DNA of 64,000 nucleotides from Gammaproteobacteria bacterium (GTDB lineage Bacteria > Pseudomonadota > Gammaproteobacteria > JACKNK01). How positions within the stretch are numbered: the first letter of the stretch is position 1; the number at the start of each line of letters is the position of its first letter. The stretch lies in contig JACKNK010000002.1 of NCBI GenBank assembly GCA_024234955.1, positions 62,001 through 126,000 on the forward strand, given 5' to 3'. Below are positions 1 through 8,316 of this stretch, one piece after another. Position numbers and translations under genes: made by a program. Under the pieces are notes generated by a model that worked only from the letters and a program-made list of their open reading frames with translations, had not been told where the DNA came from and ran no database searches.

Positions 1-871
1 GCGCGACCTGCGCCTGGGTACGCAGCGCGGCCAAAGGGGTACGCAATTCATGCGCGGCGTCGGCGGTGAAGCGACGCTCGGCCTGCATCGCGCTATCCAG
101 GCGCAAGAACAGGTCGTTCAGACTGTTCACCAGCGGACGCACTTCGCGCGGGCTGCCGTTGGTGGGAATCGGCTGCAGGGCGTCCGGCTCGCGATGCTCG
201 ACTTCCTTGGCGACACGAGCCAGGGGGCGCAGGCCCTGACCGACCGCCAGCCATAACAGCAGGGCCATGATCGGTAACGAGGCGAGCAGCGGCATCAGGC
301 TGTTTGCGGTGATGTAGCGCACCAGTTCTCGACGGACTTCGATGCGTTCGCTGACCTGCACCACCAGGCCGGTCTGACCGTCTGCAATGCTGAACATCCG
401 CCAACTGTCGTGATTTTCCCGATATTCGGAAAAGCCATCCGTGGTGGCTTGCGGTTTCGGGGCATTCGGGGTGCTCAGCAGGATTTCCCCATCCGGATAA
501 CGGGCGCGCAGGGCCAGTTTGGATTCGTACTTGTGTCCGGCCCGGGCACCACGCTCATGCCACTCCATATGATCGTGCAGGTTGCGGGTGTAGGCCCCCA
601 TGACGGCGCCGAGGGTCGGGTTGTGTTCCAGTTCGTCGGGGCCGATCTCGGTCATGACCCGGGCTACGTCGCTGCGCGTCTGTTCGTCCTGTTCCAGTTC
701 ATGCGCGAGCAGGCCCAGCAGTACCCGCGCACTCTGGGCGAGATTGGCGTCATAGACCTCGTCGACCTCGTGACGGGCATCGACGTACACCCGCCAGCCG
801 GCGATGGTCCATACCAGGGTGACCACACCGACGATCATCCACAGCAGACGGCGGCGAATCGAAGGCGCCAT
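1..871 (-). CDS. Sensor histidine kinase, N-terminal part (cut by window edge)
   Basis: This is the first ~290 residues of an inner-membrane sensor kinase; the rest lies beyond base 1. The N-terminus (MAPSIRRRLL) leads into a first membrane segment at about residues 8-28. A periplasmic region follows, then a second membrane segment near residues 190-212, a HAMP-like linker, and the phosphoacceptor H-box FTADAAHELRTPL just before the edge. The layout is that of QseC/PmrB-type kinases. The ATG at 871 shares its A with the TGA of the response regulator (TGATG), so the two are translationally coupled and form one two-component system. It is the last gene seen of the operon that starts at 5216. 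The signal sensed cannot be read from the sequence. Confidence 0.9.
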   Translation of the reverse strand, partial: MAPSIRRRLLWMIVGVVTLVWTIAGWRVYVDARHEVDEVYDANLAQSARVLLGLLAHELEQDEQTRSDVARVMTEIGPDELEHNPTLGAVMGAYTRNLHDHMEWHERGARAGHKYESKLALRARYPDGEILLSTPNAPKPQATTDGFSEYRENHDSWRMFSIADGQTGLVVQVSERIEVRRELVRYITANSLMPLLASLPIMALLLWLAVGQGLRPLARVAKEVEHREPDALQPIPTNGSPREVRPLVNSLNDLFLRLDSAMQAERRFTADAAHELRTPLAALRTQAQVA

Positions 872-1542
872 CAGAACGAACCGCCGTTCTTTGGGAGCAG
901 GTAGCCGATGCCGCGCACGGTCTTGATGCGCTCCTTGCCGAGCTTCTTGCGCAGGTGATGGATATGGACTTCGATGGCGTTGCTCTCCACCCCCTCGTCC
1001 CAGCCGTACAAGGCCTCCTCCAGGCGTTCCTTGGAGAGGGCGCGTCCGATGTTGTTCATCAATGCTTCGAAGATCGCCAGTTCCCGGGCCGTGAGGATCA
1101 CCGCCTGCCCGGACTGGGTGAGGCTGCGCGCGGCGGGGTCGAGTTCCAGATCTTGATAGCGGATCACCGACGAGGTACGCCCGGCGCGACGACGCGTGAG
1201 GGCACGCAAGCGCGCACTGAGTTCGTCGAGATCGAAGGGTTTGATCAGATAGTCATCGGCGCCGGCGTCAAGGCCTGCGACGCGGTCTGCCACGGTATCG
1301 CGTGCGGTCAGGATCAGCACCGGGGTGTCCTTGCCGGCGGCGCGCAATTTGCGCAACACGGCCAGGCCGTCCTGGCGGGGCAAGCCCAGGTCCAGAACCG
1401 CGAGATCGAAGTCCTCGTCGCGCAATGCCAGTTCAGCGGCGACGCCATCACGGACCCAATCGACGGTGTAACCGTGTTGCGTCAGACCCGCGCGGACGCC
1501 ATCGCCGAGCAGGGCGTCGTCTTCAACCAATAGCACTCGCAT
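871..1542 (-). CDS. OmpR/PhoB-family response regulator
   Basis: This is a 223-residue cytoplasmic transcription regulator. The receiver domain covers about residues 1-115, with the phospho-acceptor Asp51 in LAVLDLGLPRQDG and the conserved Lys in LIKPF. A winged-helix DNA-binding domain follows at about residues 125-220 (ELAIFEALMNN, EVHIHHLRKKL, VRGIGYLL). Length and motifs fit the QseB/PmrA subgroup. The start overlaps the stop of the upstream SDR gene (TGATG), and its own stop overlaps the kinase start. A sensor pair placed at the end of a small-molecule-like operon suggests that it controls that operon or responds to its product, but this is inference. Confidence 0.93.
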   Translation of the reverse strand: MRVLLVEDDALLGDGVRAGLTQHGYTVDWVRDGVAAELALRDEDFDLAVLDLGLPRQDGLAVLRKLRAAGKDTPVLILTARDTVADRVAGLDAGADDYLIKPFDLDELSARLRALTRRRAGRTSSVIRYQDLELDPAARSLTQSGQAVILTARELAIFEALMNNIGRALSKERLEEALYGWDEGVESNAIEVHIHHLRKKLGKERIKTVRGIGYLLPKNGGSF

Positions 1543-2348
1543 CAGTTCCTCGTTCCGGTTTCATCGTGCTCTCGGGCAAAGGTCGCCATGACGCGGTTCT
1601 GACGGCGCAGCGCGCCGTCCACCAGTCGGGGCAGGATCGCGTTGATGCGCACGAACAGCGATTCGGGAAACCCGATGTAGGCGTCCTTGGCCGGTTTGAG
1701 TATCGCCGCCGCGATCTCCTCTGCCACCCGCTCCGGGGAGTCCATGTTCATTTTCACCGCCTTGGCCATGCGATAGATCGCTGCGGTGTTCAGAGGTGTC
1801 CTGACCGCGCGCGGGGCGACGTAGGTCACCTTCACCCCGGTTTCGCGGAGCTCACGACGAAGCGCCTCGGAAAATCCACGCAGGCCGAATTTGCTCGCCG
1901 AATACGCCGCGAAATACGCAAACCCGATGGAACCGAAGGTCGAGCCGACGTTCACGATGTGCCCCGATCCGCGTTCGATCATGCCCGGCAGCAGCGTGCG
2001 GGTCAGGTCCATCGGGACCAGCAGGTTCAGTTTGACGAGCCGTTCCATGGCCGCCGGGTCTTCGTGCTCGAAAGGGCTGAAACTGAGCAGGCCTGCCAGA
2101 TTGACAAGGGTGTCGATCGGTCCCAGCGCGGTCTCGACCCGGGCAGGCAAGGCGCGGCGCTGTTCGCCGTCGAGCAGATCGACGGACACCGCCTGCGCCC
2201 GCCCTCCGGTGGCAACGATCTCATCGGCGAGTTGCTGCAAGGCGTCGGCATTTCGATCAGCCAGGGCCAGTTCGGCGCCCTGCTCTGCAAGACGGATCGC
2301 CACTTCACGACCTATGCCCCCAGCGGCACCGGTAAGCAGGACTTTCAT
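1542..2348 (-). CDS. Short-chain dehydrogenase/reductase (SDR)
   Basis: This is a 268-residue classical SDR, a soluble NAD(P)H-dependent oxidoreductase of unknown substrate. It shows the Rossmann glycine motif LTGAAGGIGRE at the N-terminus, the acidic residue after beta-2 (LALADRNAD), the active-site Ser region VNVGST, and the catalytic YSASK motif near residue 155. The last ~50 residues are like those of SDRs that act on long-chain or membrane-associated substrates. Its ATG overlaps the stop of the di-iron protein gene (ATGA), and its stop overlaps the response regulator start. In this operon it probably reduces or oxidises a product made by the ligase and oxygenase-like proteins. That role is inferred from position only. 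Confidence 0.9.
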   Translation of the reverse strand: MKVLLTGAAGGIGREVAIRLAEQGAELALADRNADALQQLADEIVATGGRAQAVSVDLLDGEQRRALPARVETALGPIDTLVNLAGLLSFSPFEHEDPAAMERLVKLNLLVPMDLTRTLLPGMIERGSGHIVNVGSTFGSIGFAYFAAYSASKFGLRGFSEALRRELRETGVKVTYVAPRAVRTPLNTAAIYRMAKAVKMNMDSPERVAEEIAAAILKPAKDAYIGFPESLFVRINAILPRLVDGALRRQNRVMATFAREHDETGTRN

Positions 2349-3019
2349 GCCATCACCTCGCTGGCGTTGAGGCTCAAGGGCAGGTTACGAAACACGTCGC
2401 CGTAGAGCTTGTAGAAACGTTTTGCGCAATGAATCACGAAGTCCCGGTCCGATGGGTTCTCGATCCGGTTGACCAGGGTTTCATAGAAATTCATGTGCGA
2501 TACGTCGAGCGAGCCGTGACTGCTCAGATAGGTGAATGCCGTTTTGGGCAGCTCAAGACGCGCGCGCAGCTTGTCCGCCGCTTCGGTGGCGACCTTGATA
2601 CTGGTGCCTTCCAGCACCAGGACCATGCCCAGGAAGCCGACCGGATTGCGACGGTCGATGACATGGTAGGCGTAGGCCACCATCAGTTCGGCGGCCAGAC
2701 CAGGGGTCTCGTTGCGAACTCGTTCGGCATCGCCGCCGCAGGTTGCGATGTCGTTGAGTATCCATTCCTGATGGCCGACTTCTTCTTCCACATATTCGGC
2801 CATCGCGTCGCGCAGCCATTCCTTGTCGCCAGGGAGTCGGGATCCGCACGCCATCAGCAACGGGGTGGTGTGACGTACATGGTGATACGCCTGGGTCAGG
2901 AAGGCGACGTAACTTTCCAGGCTCAGTTCGCCTGCCCAGCCGTGACGGATGAAGGGAATGGCCAGCAGTTCTTCACGCTCGGCGGCGGTAGCCGCGAGCA
3001 GTTGGGCGTAGAAATTCAT
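2345..3019 (-). CDS. Heme-oxygenase-like di-iron (HDO/TenA-fold) protein
   Basis: This is a 224-residue all-helical protein of the TenA/heme-oxygenase-like superfamily. The sequence carries a full set of potential di-iron ligands: Glu79/Glu80 and His83 (EEEVGH), Glu137 (VLEGTS), and His168, Asp172 and His175 (SHGSLDVSH). This pattern is known from HDO enzymes such as UndA, BesC and SznF, which oxidise fatty-acid or amino-acid substrates with O2, and it differs from thiamin-salvage TenA. It is coupled by ATGA overlaps to an AMP-forming ligase upstream and an SDR downstream. An O2-dependent oxidation of the ligase product is therefore plausible. The substrate is unknown. Databases often call such proteins iron-containing redox enzymes. 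Confidence 0.85.
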   Translation of the reverse strand: MNFYAQLLAATAAEREELLAIPFIRHGWAGELSLESYVAFLTQAYHHVRHTTPLLMACGSRLPGDKEWLRDAMAEYVEEEVGHQEWILNDIATCGGDAERVRNETPGLAAELMVAYAYHVIDRRNPVGFLGMVLVLEGTSIKVATEAADKLRARLELPKTAFTYLSSHGSLDVSHMNFYETLVNRIENPSDRDFVIHCAKRFYKLYGDVFRNLPLSLNASEVMA

Positions 3020-4533
3020 GCGTGAGGGTCCTCGCGATACAGGTGTTCAAGCGCGTCGCGGTGGGCGTTGTAGATCGCCTCACGACGCACGCGTCCGGTT
3101 CCGGTAAGCAGGCCATTGGCCGGGGTGAAGGCTTCCTCGGCAATCACCCATGCACCGATGCGGGCGTAATCGGGGAGCGATGCATTGGCGCGCCGGACGG
3201 CATGGGTAATGGCACGGGCAATGGCGTCTCGGTTCCCGCGATCGCTCGCGACCAGCACGGCGACATTGAATTTGCGCGCTTCGCCGAACACGGCAGCCTG
3301 CGCAATCGCCGGTTCCAGCGTCAGTTCGGTTTCCACCCATTCGGGCGAGACATTGCGACCGAACGCGGTAATGAAGGCGTTGCGACGCCGACCCCGCAGA
3401 TACAGGTAGCCGTCGTCGTCGAAGCGACCGAGGTCGCCGGTGGACCACCAATCGCTTGGCGGCAGCGCAGGATCGCCGAGATAAGCGGCCACGGAGCCAC
3501 GCCGAACCTGAATGTCGCCGTCCGGCAATGCGCGCATCTGCAAATGCGGCAGCGGTTTACCGACGCTGCCCGGGCGGTGCCCACCGGGTCGATTCAGACA
3601 CATCACCGAGGCGCATTCGGACATGCCGTAACCTTCGAACACCGGTATCCCGACCGCTTCGGCGCGTGCGAGCAGACGGGTTGAAACCGAGGCACCGCCA
3701 ACGGCGGCAAAGCGCAGATCGGGCAGCCTTGTGGCGGTGTCTTCCAGGGCCTCTACCACGCCAAGGAGGGTTTGCGGCATGAAGATCGCAGCGTTGGCAC
3801 GCTGGGTCGCCAACAGCACAGCCATCCGATGGCCATCCAGACCGCTGGCACCCTGCAGCCCGGTATCGTTCAGGGACGGGAGCACGCCAGTGGCGCCCGC
3901 CCAGATCGGTACAAGGACGCTACCAATGTTTTCCAGCAACACACCGAGCGGATTGAGCGCCAGGAGGCGATCGCCGCCTTGTACACCGACGGCATCGACC
4001 AGATCGCGCACCACCGGTTCGATATGTCGCCAGGTGAGCATGACGCCTTTGGGCGTACCCGTGGTGCCCGAGGTGTAGGTAATCCTGGCGATGTCAGTCG
4101 GGATTTGCGCCGGGACGAACCCGGTGTCGAGGCGGGTAAACGGGATGCCGTCGATCTCCCAGAACGCCGTGGCCTCGAGTTGCCCGCCGGTCTGTTGCAG
4201 GAAATGGTCGGGGCGGTCGCTGATTACCGTCTGCACCCCGGCATCCGCCAAGGCATGCCGGGTCTGGACGGCGGAGAAGAACGCGGGCAACGGCACCAGG
4301 GTCACCCTGGCAGCCAGCGCGGCGAGATCGCAGATCGCCCAAGCCGGGCGATTGTCCAGGGCAAGACCGAGCACGCGGATTCGGTTGCGTTGCAACTGCG
4401 CCGCGAGGTTGTCCACCGCGTTTGCGAGTTGCGCGTAACTCAGTCGTTCGCCATTGCCCTCAAGGGCGATCCGGTCCGGGAACGAGGCGGCATGATCGGC
4501 CAGACGGGCGACGATTCCTGCCGACACGTTCAC
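3016..4533 (-). CDS. AMP-forming acyl-CoA synthetase/ligase family protein
   Basis: This is a 505-residue adenylate-forming enzyme. The ATP-binding P-loop is ITYTSGTTGTPKGVML. Later motifs are YGMSECASV, STGDLGRF and the hinge/C-terminal motif RGRRRNAFITAFGRNVSPEWVE, so both the large and small domains are present. It should activate a carboxylic acid as an acyl-AMP and pass it to CoA or another acceptor. No carrier protein is encoded nearby. The motifs resemble long-chain fatty acid ligases. The start is GTG at 4533, overlapping the TGA of the T_hemolysin-family gene (GTGA). The adjacent GNAT-like protein is the obvious candidate acceptor enzyme. Confidence 0.88.
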   Translation of the reverse strand: MNVSAGIVARLADHAASFPDRIALEGNGERLSYAQLANAVDNLAAQLQRNRIRVLGLALDNRPAWAICDLAALAARVTLVPLPAFFSAVQTRHALADAGVQTVISDRPDHFLQQTGGQLEATAFWEIDGIPFTRLDTGFVPAQIPTDIARITYTSGTTGTPKGVMLTWRHIEPVVRDLVDAVGVQGGDRLLALNPLGVLLENIGSVLVPIWAGATGVLPSLNDTGLQGASGLDGHRMAVLLATQRANAAIFMPQTLLGVVEALEDTATRLPDLRFAAVGGASVSTRLLARAEAVGIPVFEGYGMSECASVMCLNRPGGHRPGSVGKPLPHLQMRALPDGDIQVRRGSVAAYLGDPALPPSDWWSTGDLGRFDDDGYLYLRGRRRNAFITAFGRNVSPEWVETELTLEPAIAQAAVFGEARKFNVAVLVASDRGNRDAIARAITHAVRRANASLPDYARIGAWVIAEEAFTPANGLLTGTGRVRREAIYNAHRDALEHLYREDPHA

Positions 4534-5216
4534 GCGGCGCGAGCGCCGTAACCGGCGTGCTGTCCGGCTTCATTGGCGTGTTGCCAAAGTGCGGTGAGTG
4601 CGCATTCACGTTCAAAAAGGGTCGCCAATACCGCATGACTCTGCACGACCCGCGCGGCCATCACATGCGGCCCCTGATCGTAGTAGTTGCCCCACAGGGA
4701 CGCCTCACCGTCGGGCAGTCGATCAGGTCGTGCCGGCCCCAGGTCGGCGAGATCGATCCCCAGGCGGGTGAAGGCGTTGCGCAACCGGGGGCCACAGGTA
4801 AATACCGCCCATTGCTGGTCTGCGGCATGCAGGAAAGCGGTCAACGCGGTGATCAGCCAGCGGCCACCGCCCGGCGCGCCAACCGCCAGGTTGCCGACCT
4901 CGATCACGCCATCGCGACTTACCGAGGTGCCGACCGCGCCTGCGAGCACCTGTTCGATAGGCCGATCGAGATAATGCTCCAGGTACAGGGTTTCACCGGC
5001 GGCTGCCCGTAATCCCAATGCGCCGAGCAGATTCCCATCGTCGCTGCGCAGGCTCATCAACGCGGGGAGGTATTTGCGGACATCAGCGCCGTGAATCTGC
5101 GCGAAATGATCGTGAATGAAGGCCTCGACTTGGTGTCGGTTCTGGCCCTTGCCTGCATTCATGTCAACCAGGGTCGGGACGATGCGGCGTGGGGTGCGTG
5201 TGGCGTTCTCGTGCAT
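4530..5216 (-). CDS. Thermostable hemolysin (delta-VPH) family protein, GNAT-like
   Basis: This is a 228-residue protein of the T_hemolysin family, named after Vibrio delta-VPH. Family hallmarks seen are HDHFAQIHGADVRKYLP near the start, a central LEHYLD.PIEQ segment and EVGNLA. The fold is thought to resemble acyltransferases of the GNAT/autoinducer-synthase type, and hemolysis has not been shown for most members. The start was set at the ATG at 5216 because CAAGAGG lies 8 bases upstream; an in-frame ATG at 5348 would add 44 unconserved residues. It is the first gene of a tightly coupled operon (ligase, HDO protein, SDR, two-component system). The promoter should lie in 5217-5361. Confidence 0.82.
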   Translation of the reverse strand: MHENATRTPRRIVPTLVDMNAGKGQNRHQVEAFIHDHFAQIHGADVRKYLPALMSLRSDDGNLLGALGLRAAAGETLYLEHYLDRPIEQVLAGAVGTSVSRDGVIEVGNLAVGAPGGGRWLITALTAFLHAADQQWAVFTCGPRLRNAFTRLGIDLADLGPARPDRLPDGEASLWGNYYDQGPHVMAARVVQSHAVLATLFERECALTALWQHANEAGQHAGYGARAA

Positions 5217-5361
5217 GGCATTGGCCTCTTGAGGCGAGCGTTGCACGGGATTGTTGGGGCGCAGGCTTAAGTCGAGATTAAACCTGTGCAGGCGTACCCG
5301 ATTGGTCTGGCTACACCCGTTAGAAGTTACTTCCGCCGCGATGGGCACCGATCAATGGCAT

Positions 5362-7185
5362 CTATTCGACGGAGGTTCGCGCGATCCGGTAGACGATGTG
5401 GGTGGGGTAGCTGAATGGATCCTTTGCGGCCAGCGCCAATGCGGCCTCCCGATGTTCCGGGCGGTCAGGAGTCGTCATGCGCATCCATACCGCGCTCGCT
5501 GAAGGCAGGCTGTCGTCGCCCAGGATCGGCTGGGCCTCGCCATAGCGCAGCAGATCGTCGCGGTCCCGTCGCCAGCCGCCTGGGCCATGAAACTGAGATC
5601 TTGCCGTGGCAAGCCAGCTTGCGACCTGGGCTTTCGCCACTGCGTCGTGGCGCCAGTCGGCCCAGGCGTCAAGACCGTCGGCAAGGAGGACATGGTCTTC
5701 GAGCGTCGCGGAGACGTTCGGGTCGTTTGCAACCCGTCGTGATGCATTCCCGGTGATGAAGTGCGTGCGCACGAAGCTCGCCAGGCTGTCTGCACTGGCC
5801 TGGAAGCGCGCGCCGCCGGGATGTGTCGCGGCGAGCACCAGCGCGCGTAACAAAAGGCCGTTCCAGGCCGCAATCACCTTGTCGTCGCGGGGCGGTCGAT
5901 ATGGGCCTCGTGCGCTGCGTAAGTGGAACATCGCTTCCTGAAACTCCGGTGTTTGCGCCTCTCCGAATGTGGGCAGGCGGGGAAGAAATCCAGCGTCGTT
6001 TGCCCCTTGCGTCCCGAGATCCCATATCCGGCTGACTGCCTGGAATTGCGCGACCGTAAGCGCCGACGTCAGTTGCTCGCGGGTCCAAAGGTAATCGCCG
6101 CCCTCCACCCCCTTATCGTCGATCGCCGACAGGCTGCTGATGTAGCCACCGTCCGGACTGCGCATCTCGGCAAGCACGAAGTCGAGGGTGCTGAACGCCA
6201 CATCCGCATAAGCGGGCCGTTCAAACACCGACGACGCACGCAGATACAGGGCCGCGAGTTGGGCATTGTCGTAGAGCATTTTTTCGAAGTGTGGCGTGCG
6301 CCAGTCGGGATCGACGGTATAGCGAAAGAAGCCGCCGTGCAGCGCGTCGCGCAGGCCGAGCGTGGCCATGTGATCCAGCGTGATGGTGATGAACTCGCAG
6401 ACATCGGTGGGTGCATCACCGATCAGGCAACCGTCGAGCAGCGCGTTCAGCATCGGGACCATCGGGAACTTGGCCTGGTGACCGAAGCCGCCACCGAGCG
6501 TGTCTGCGTATTCCATCGCGGTGCGAAACAAGGCGGCCCGCGCCGCGCTCGGCGATACCGATTCAACCGGTTCGACCTTGGCCGAGGCGATTTCCACGTG
6601 GCCGCGTCTTGCCAGCTCACGTAGTCCGCTGGGGTCACTGCGCCAGCGTGTTGCGAGTCGATCCAGAATCGCCGCGAACCGTTCCGGCGGCTGGTAAAGG
6701 ATCGCGACCAGCGGGTAACCGTCCGGGGTCAGAAAAACGTTCAACGGCCAGCCGGCGCGTCCGGCGGTGCGCTCGGCGAAGTCGATCAGACGGGCATCGA
6801 TTCCGGGGTGGCGTTCACGATCGACCTTGATCGGGACAAAGTCGGCGTTGATCTGGGCGGCGATCCCGGGGTTCCGATAACTTTCCCGTTGCATCACATG
6901 GCACCAGTGACAGGCGAAGTAGCCGACGGAGACCAGGATCAGACGCCCATCGGCCTGTGCCGCCTCGAACGCGGATTTCCCCCAGTCCTGCCAGGCGACC
7001 GGATCTTCGCCATGCAGTTTCAGATAGGGGGAGCTGTGCTCGCGGAGCTGATTGACCAGTGGACCGGCAGCCGATGCGTTGGTCGGAATACCGATGAGGA
7101 GCGCGGCCAGGAAACAGGCAGACAGGGTCGCTGTGGGGCGACCGGGGAACCGGGGTCGATCAGCCCTTGGGCTTGTCCTGCTCAT
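5362..7185 (-). CDS. Thioredoxin-fold DUF255 protein (YyaL/SSP411 type), exported
   Basis: This is a protein of about 607 residues, from the chosen ATG at 7185. An N-terminal hydrophobic signal (LSACFLAALLIGIP, then NASAAG) is followed by the DUF255 thioredoxin-like domain with the motif YFACHWCHVMQRES, a CxxC redox site. A large alpha/alpha-toroid-like region follows (GGFGHQAKFP, GGFFRYTVDPDWRTPHFEKMLYDNAQLA), which is typical of YyaL/spermatogenesis-associated protein 20 homologues. Most homologues are cytoplasmic and ~650-690 residues long; the signal-like N-terminus is unusual. The chosen start overlaps the tatC 3' end by 26 bases, so it is probably co-transcribed with tatABC. The signal lacks a twin arginine, so export would be by Sec. 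Confidence 0.82.
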   Translation of the reverse strand: MSRTSPRADRPRFPGRPTATLSACFLAALLIGIPTNASAAGPLVNQLREHSSPYLKLHGEDPVAWQDWGKSAFEAAQADGRLILVSVGYFACHWCHVMQRESYRNPGIAAQINADFVPIKVDRERHPGIDARLIDFAERTAGRAGWPLNVFLTPDGYPLVAILYQPPERFAAILDRLATRWRSDPSGLRELARRGHVEIASAKVEPVESVSPSAARAALFRTAMEYADTLGGGFGHQAKFPMVPMLNALLDGCLIGDAPTDVCEFITITLDHMATLGLRDALHGGFFRYTVDPDWRTPHFEKMLYDNAQLAALYLRASSVFERPAYADVAFSTLDFVLAEMRSPDGGYISSLSAIDDKGVEGGDYLWTREQLTSALTVAQFQAVSRIWDLGTQGANDAGFLPRLPTFGEAQTPEFQEAMFHLRSARGPYRPPRDDKVIAAWNGLLLRALVLAATHPGGARFQASADSLASFVRTHFITGNASRRVANDPNVSATLEDHVLLADGLDAWADWRHDAVAKAQVASWLATARSQFHGPGGWRRDRDDLLRYGEAQPILGDDSLPSASAVWMRMTTPDRPEHREAALALAAKDPFSYPTHIVYRIARTSVE

Positions 7186-8308
7186 CCAGTTCCGGATTGT
7201 CCTCGCCGGCTTGCGGGATGTCCGATCCGGATTCGCTCTCGGGCTTGGGTGGCGCGGCTTCACCCTGATCCGCCTGCAGGTCGATCTCTTCATCCAGACC
7301 TTCGGTGGTGAAGCCGCGCTCGGAGATCGGCGGCTCCTTCAACTCGCCGCGCGCCGCCATTTCGCGCAGTTCCTCGAAACTCTTGTTGGCGAGATCGTCC
7401 TTGGGTTCCGAGGTTGGCCTGGCCTCCGCGTTCGCATTTTCGGCCTCTTCCTCGGCTTCCATTCGTTCCAGTTCCGCATCCATCTCGGCCTCGGTCCTCG
7501 GGCGATATTCCTCATCCTCGGCGCGCCGTTGCGCGGCATCGATGGTCTCGCGTTCCGCCGATGCCGCGATGCTTTGTTTCTGGAACCAGCCTGAGGCGAG
7601 CAGTCCGACCTCGAACAGCAACCACATCGGCAGCGCCAGCAGAGTTTGCGAGATCACGTCGGGCGGCGTCAGGAGCATGCCGACCACAAAGGCGCCGACG
7701 ATGATGTAAGGTCGTTTGGCGCGCAGGGCGTCCTGATCGGTCATGCCGGTCCAGACCAGCAGGATAACCGCGATGGGCACCTCGAAGGCGATGCCGAACG
7801 CGAAGAACAGGGTCAGTACGAAGTCGAGATACTTGCTGATGTCGGTGGCCATTTCGACGCCTTCCGGCGTGGTCGCGGCGAGGAAACCGAACACCAGCGG
7901 AAACACCACGAAATAGGCGAAAGCCATGCCCGCGTAATAAAGCAGGCTGGAGGACACCAGAAGCGGGGCGATCAAGCGCTTTTCATGCTGATATAGCCCA
8001 GGCGCGATGAAGCCCCAGGCCTGATAGAGGATCACCGGCATGGCGATGTAGATGGCCAGCATCAAGGCCAGTTTGAATGGGGTCAGGAAGGGTGACGCGA
8101 CCTCGGTGGCGATCAGGCTGCTGCCTTCGGGGAGCTGCGCGGTCAGCGGCCCGGCCAGGGCCGTGAACAGATCGTTGGCGAATGGAAACAGCACCATGAA
8201 CACCACGAGCACCGCAATCACCACACGGATCAGACGATCGCGCAGTTCGAGCAGGTGGCTGAGGAACGGCTGTTCGATTTCGACCGAAGGGTCGGGCTGC
8301 TGGGCCAT
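7160..8308 (-). CDS. tatC: Sec-independent protein translocase TatC with long acidic C-terminal tail
   Basis: TatC is the polytopic receptor of the twin-arginine translocase. The first ~245 residues show the family pattern: FLSHLLELRDRLIR at the N-terminus, FLTPFK, six membrane segments, GFIAPGLYQHEK, AFGIAFEVP and LTPPDVISQ. The protein is 382 residues rather than the usual ~250. The extra ~138 residues form a very charged, Glu/Asp/Pro-rich cytoplasmic tail that is predicted to be disordered or helical (ERMEAEEEAENANAEAR). It lies 8 bases downstream of tatB and is the last tat gene of the his-tat operon. Confidence 0.95.
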   Translation of the reverse strand: MAQQPDPSVEIEQPFLSHLLELRDRLIRVVIAVLVVFMVLFPFANDLFTALAGPLTAQLPEGSSLIATEVASPFLTPFKLALMLAIYIAMPVILYQAWGFIAPGLYQHEKRLIAPLLVSSSLLYYAGMAFAYFVVFPLVFGFLAATTPEGVEMATDISKYLDFVLTLFFAFGIAFEVPIAVILLVWTGMTDQDALRAKRPYIIVGAFVVGMLLTPPDVISQTLLALPMWLLFEVGLLASGWFQKQSIAASAERETIDAAQRRAEDEEYRPRTEAEMDAELERMEAEEEAENANAEARPTSEPKDDLANKSFEELREMAARGELKEPPISERGFTTEGLDEEIDLQADQGEAAPPKPESESGSDIPQAGEDNPELDEQDKPKG

Positions 8309-8316
8309 TGGAGGGA

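Noticed and set aside
1302..2405. 367-residue plus-strand frame across the SDR gene
   Set aside because: It is antisense to a clear SDR with intact motifs, is Arg/Gly-rich as GC shadows are, and has no ribosome site or domain.
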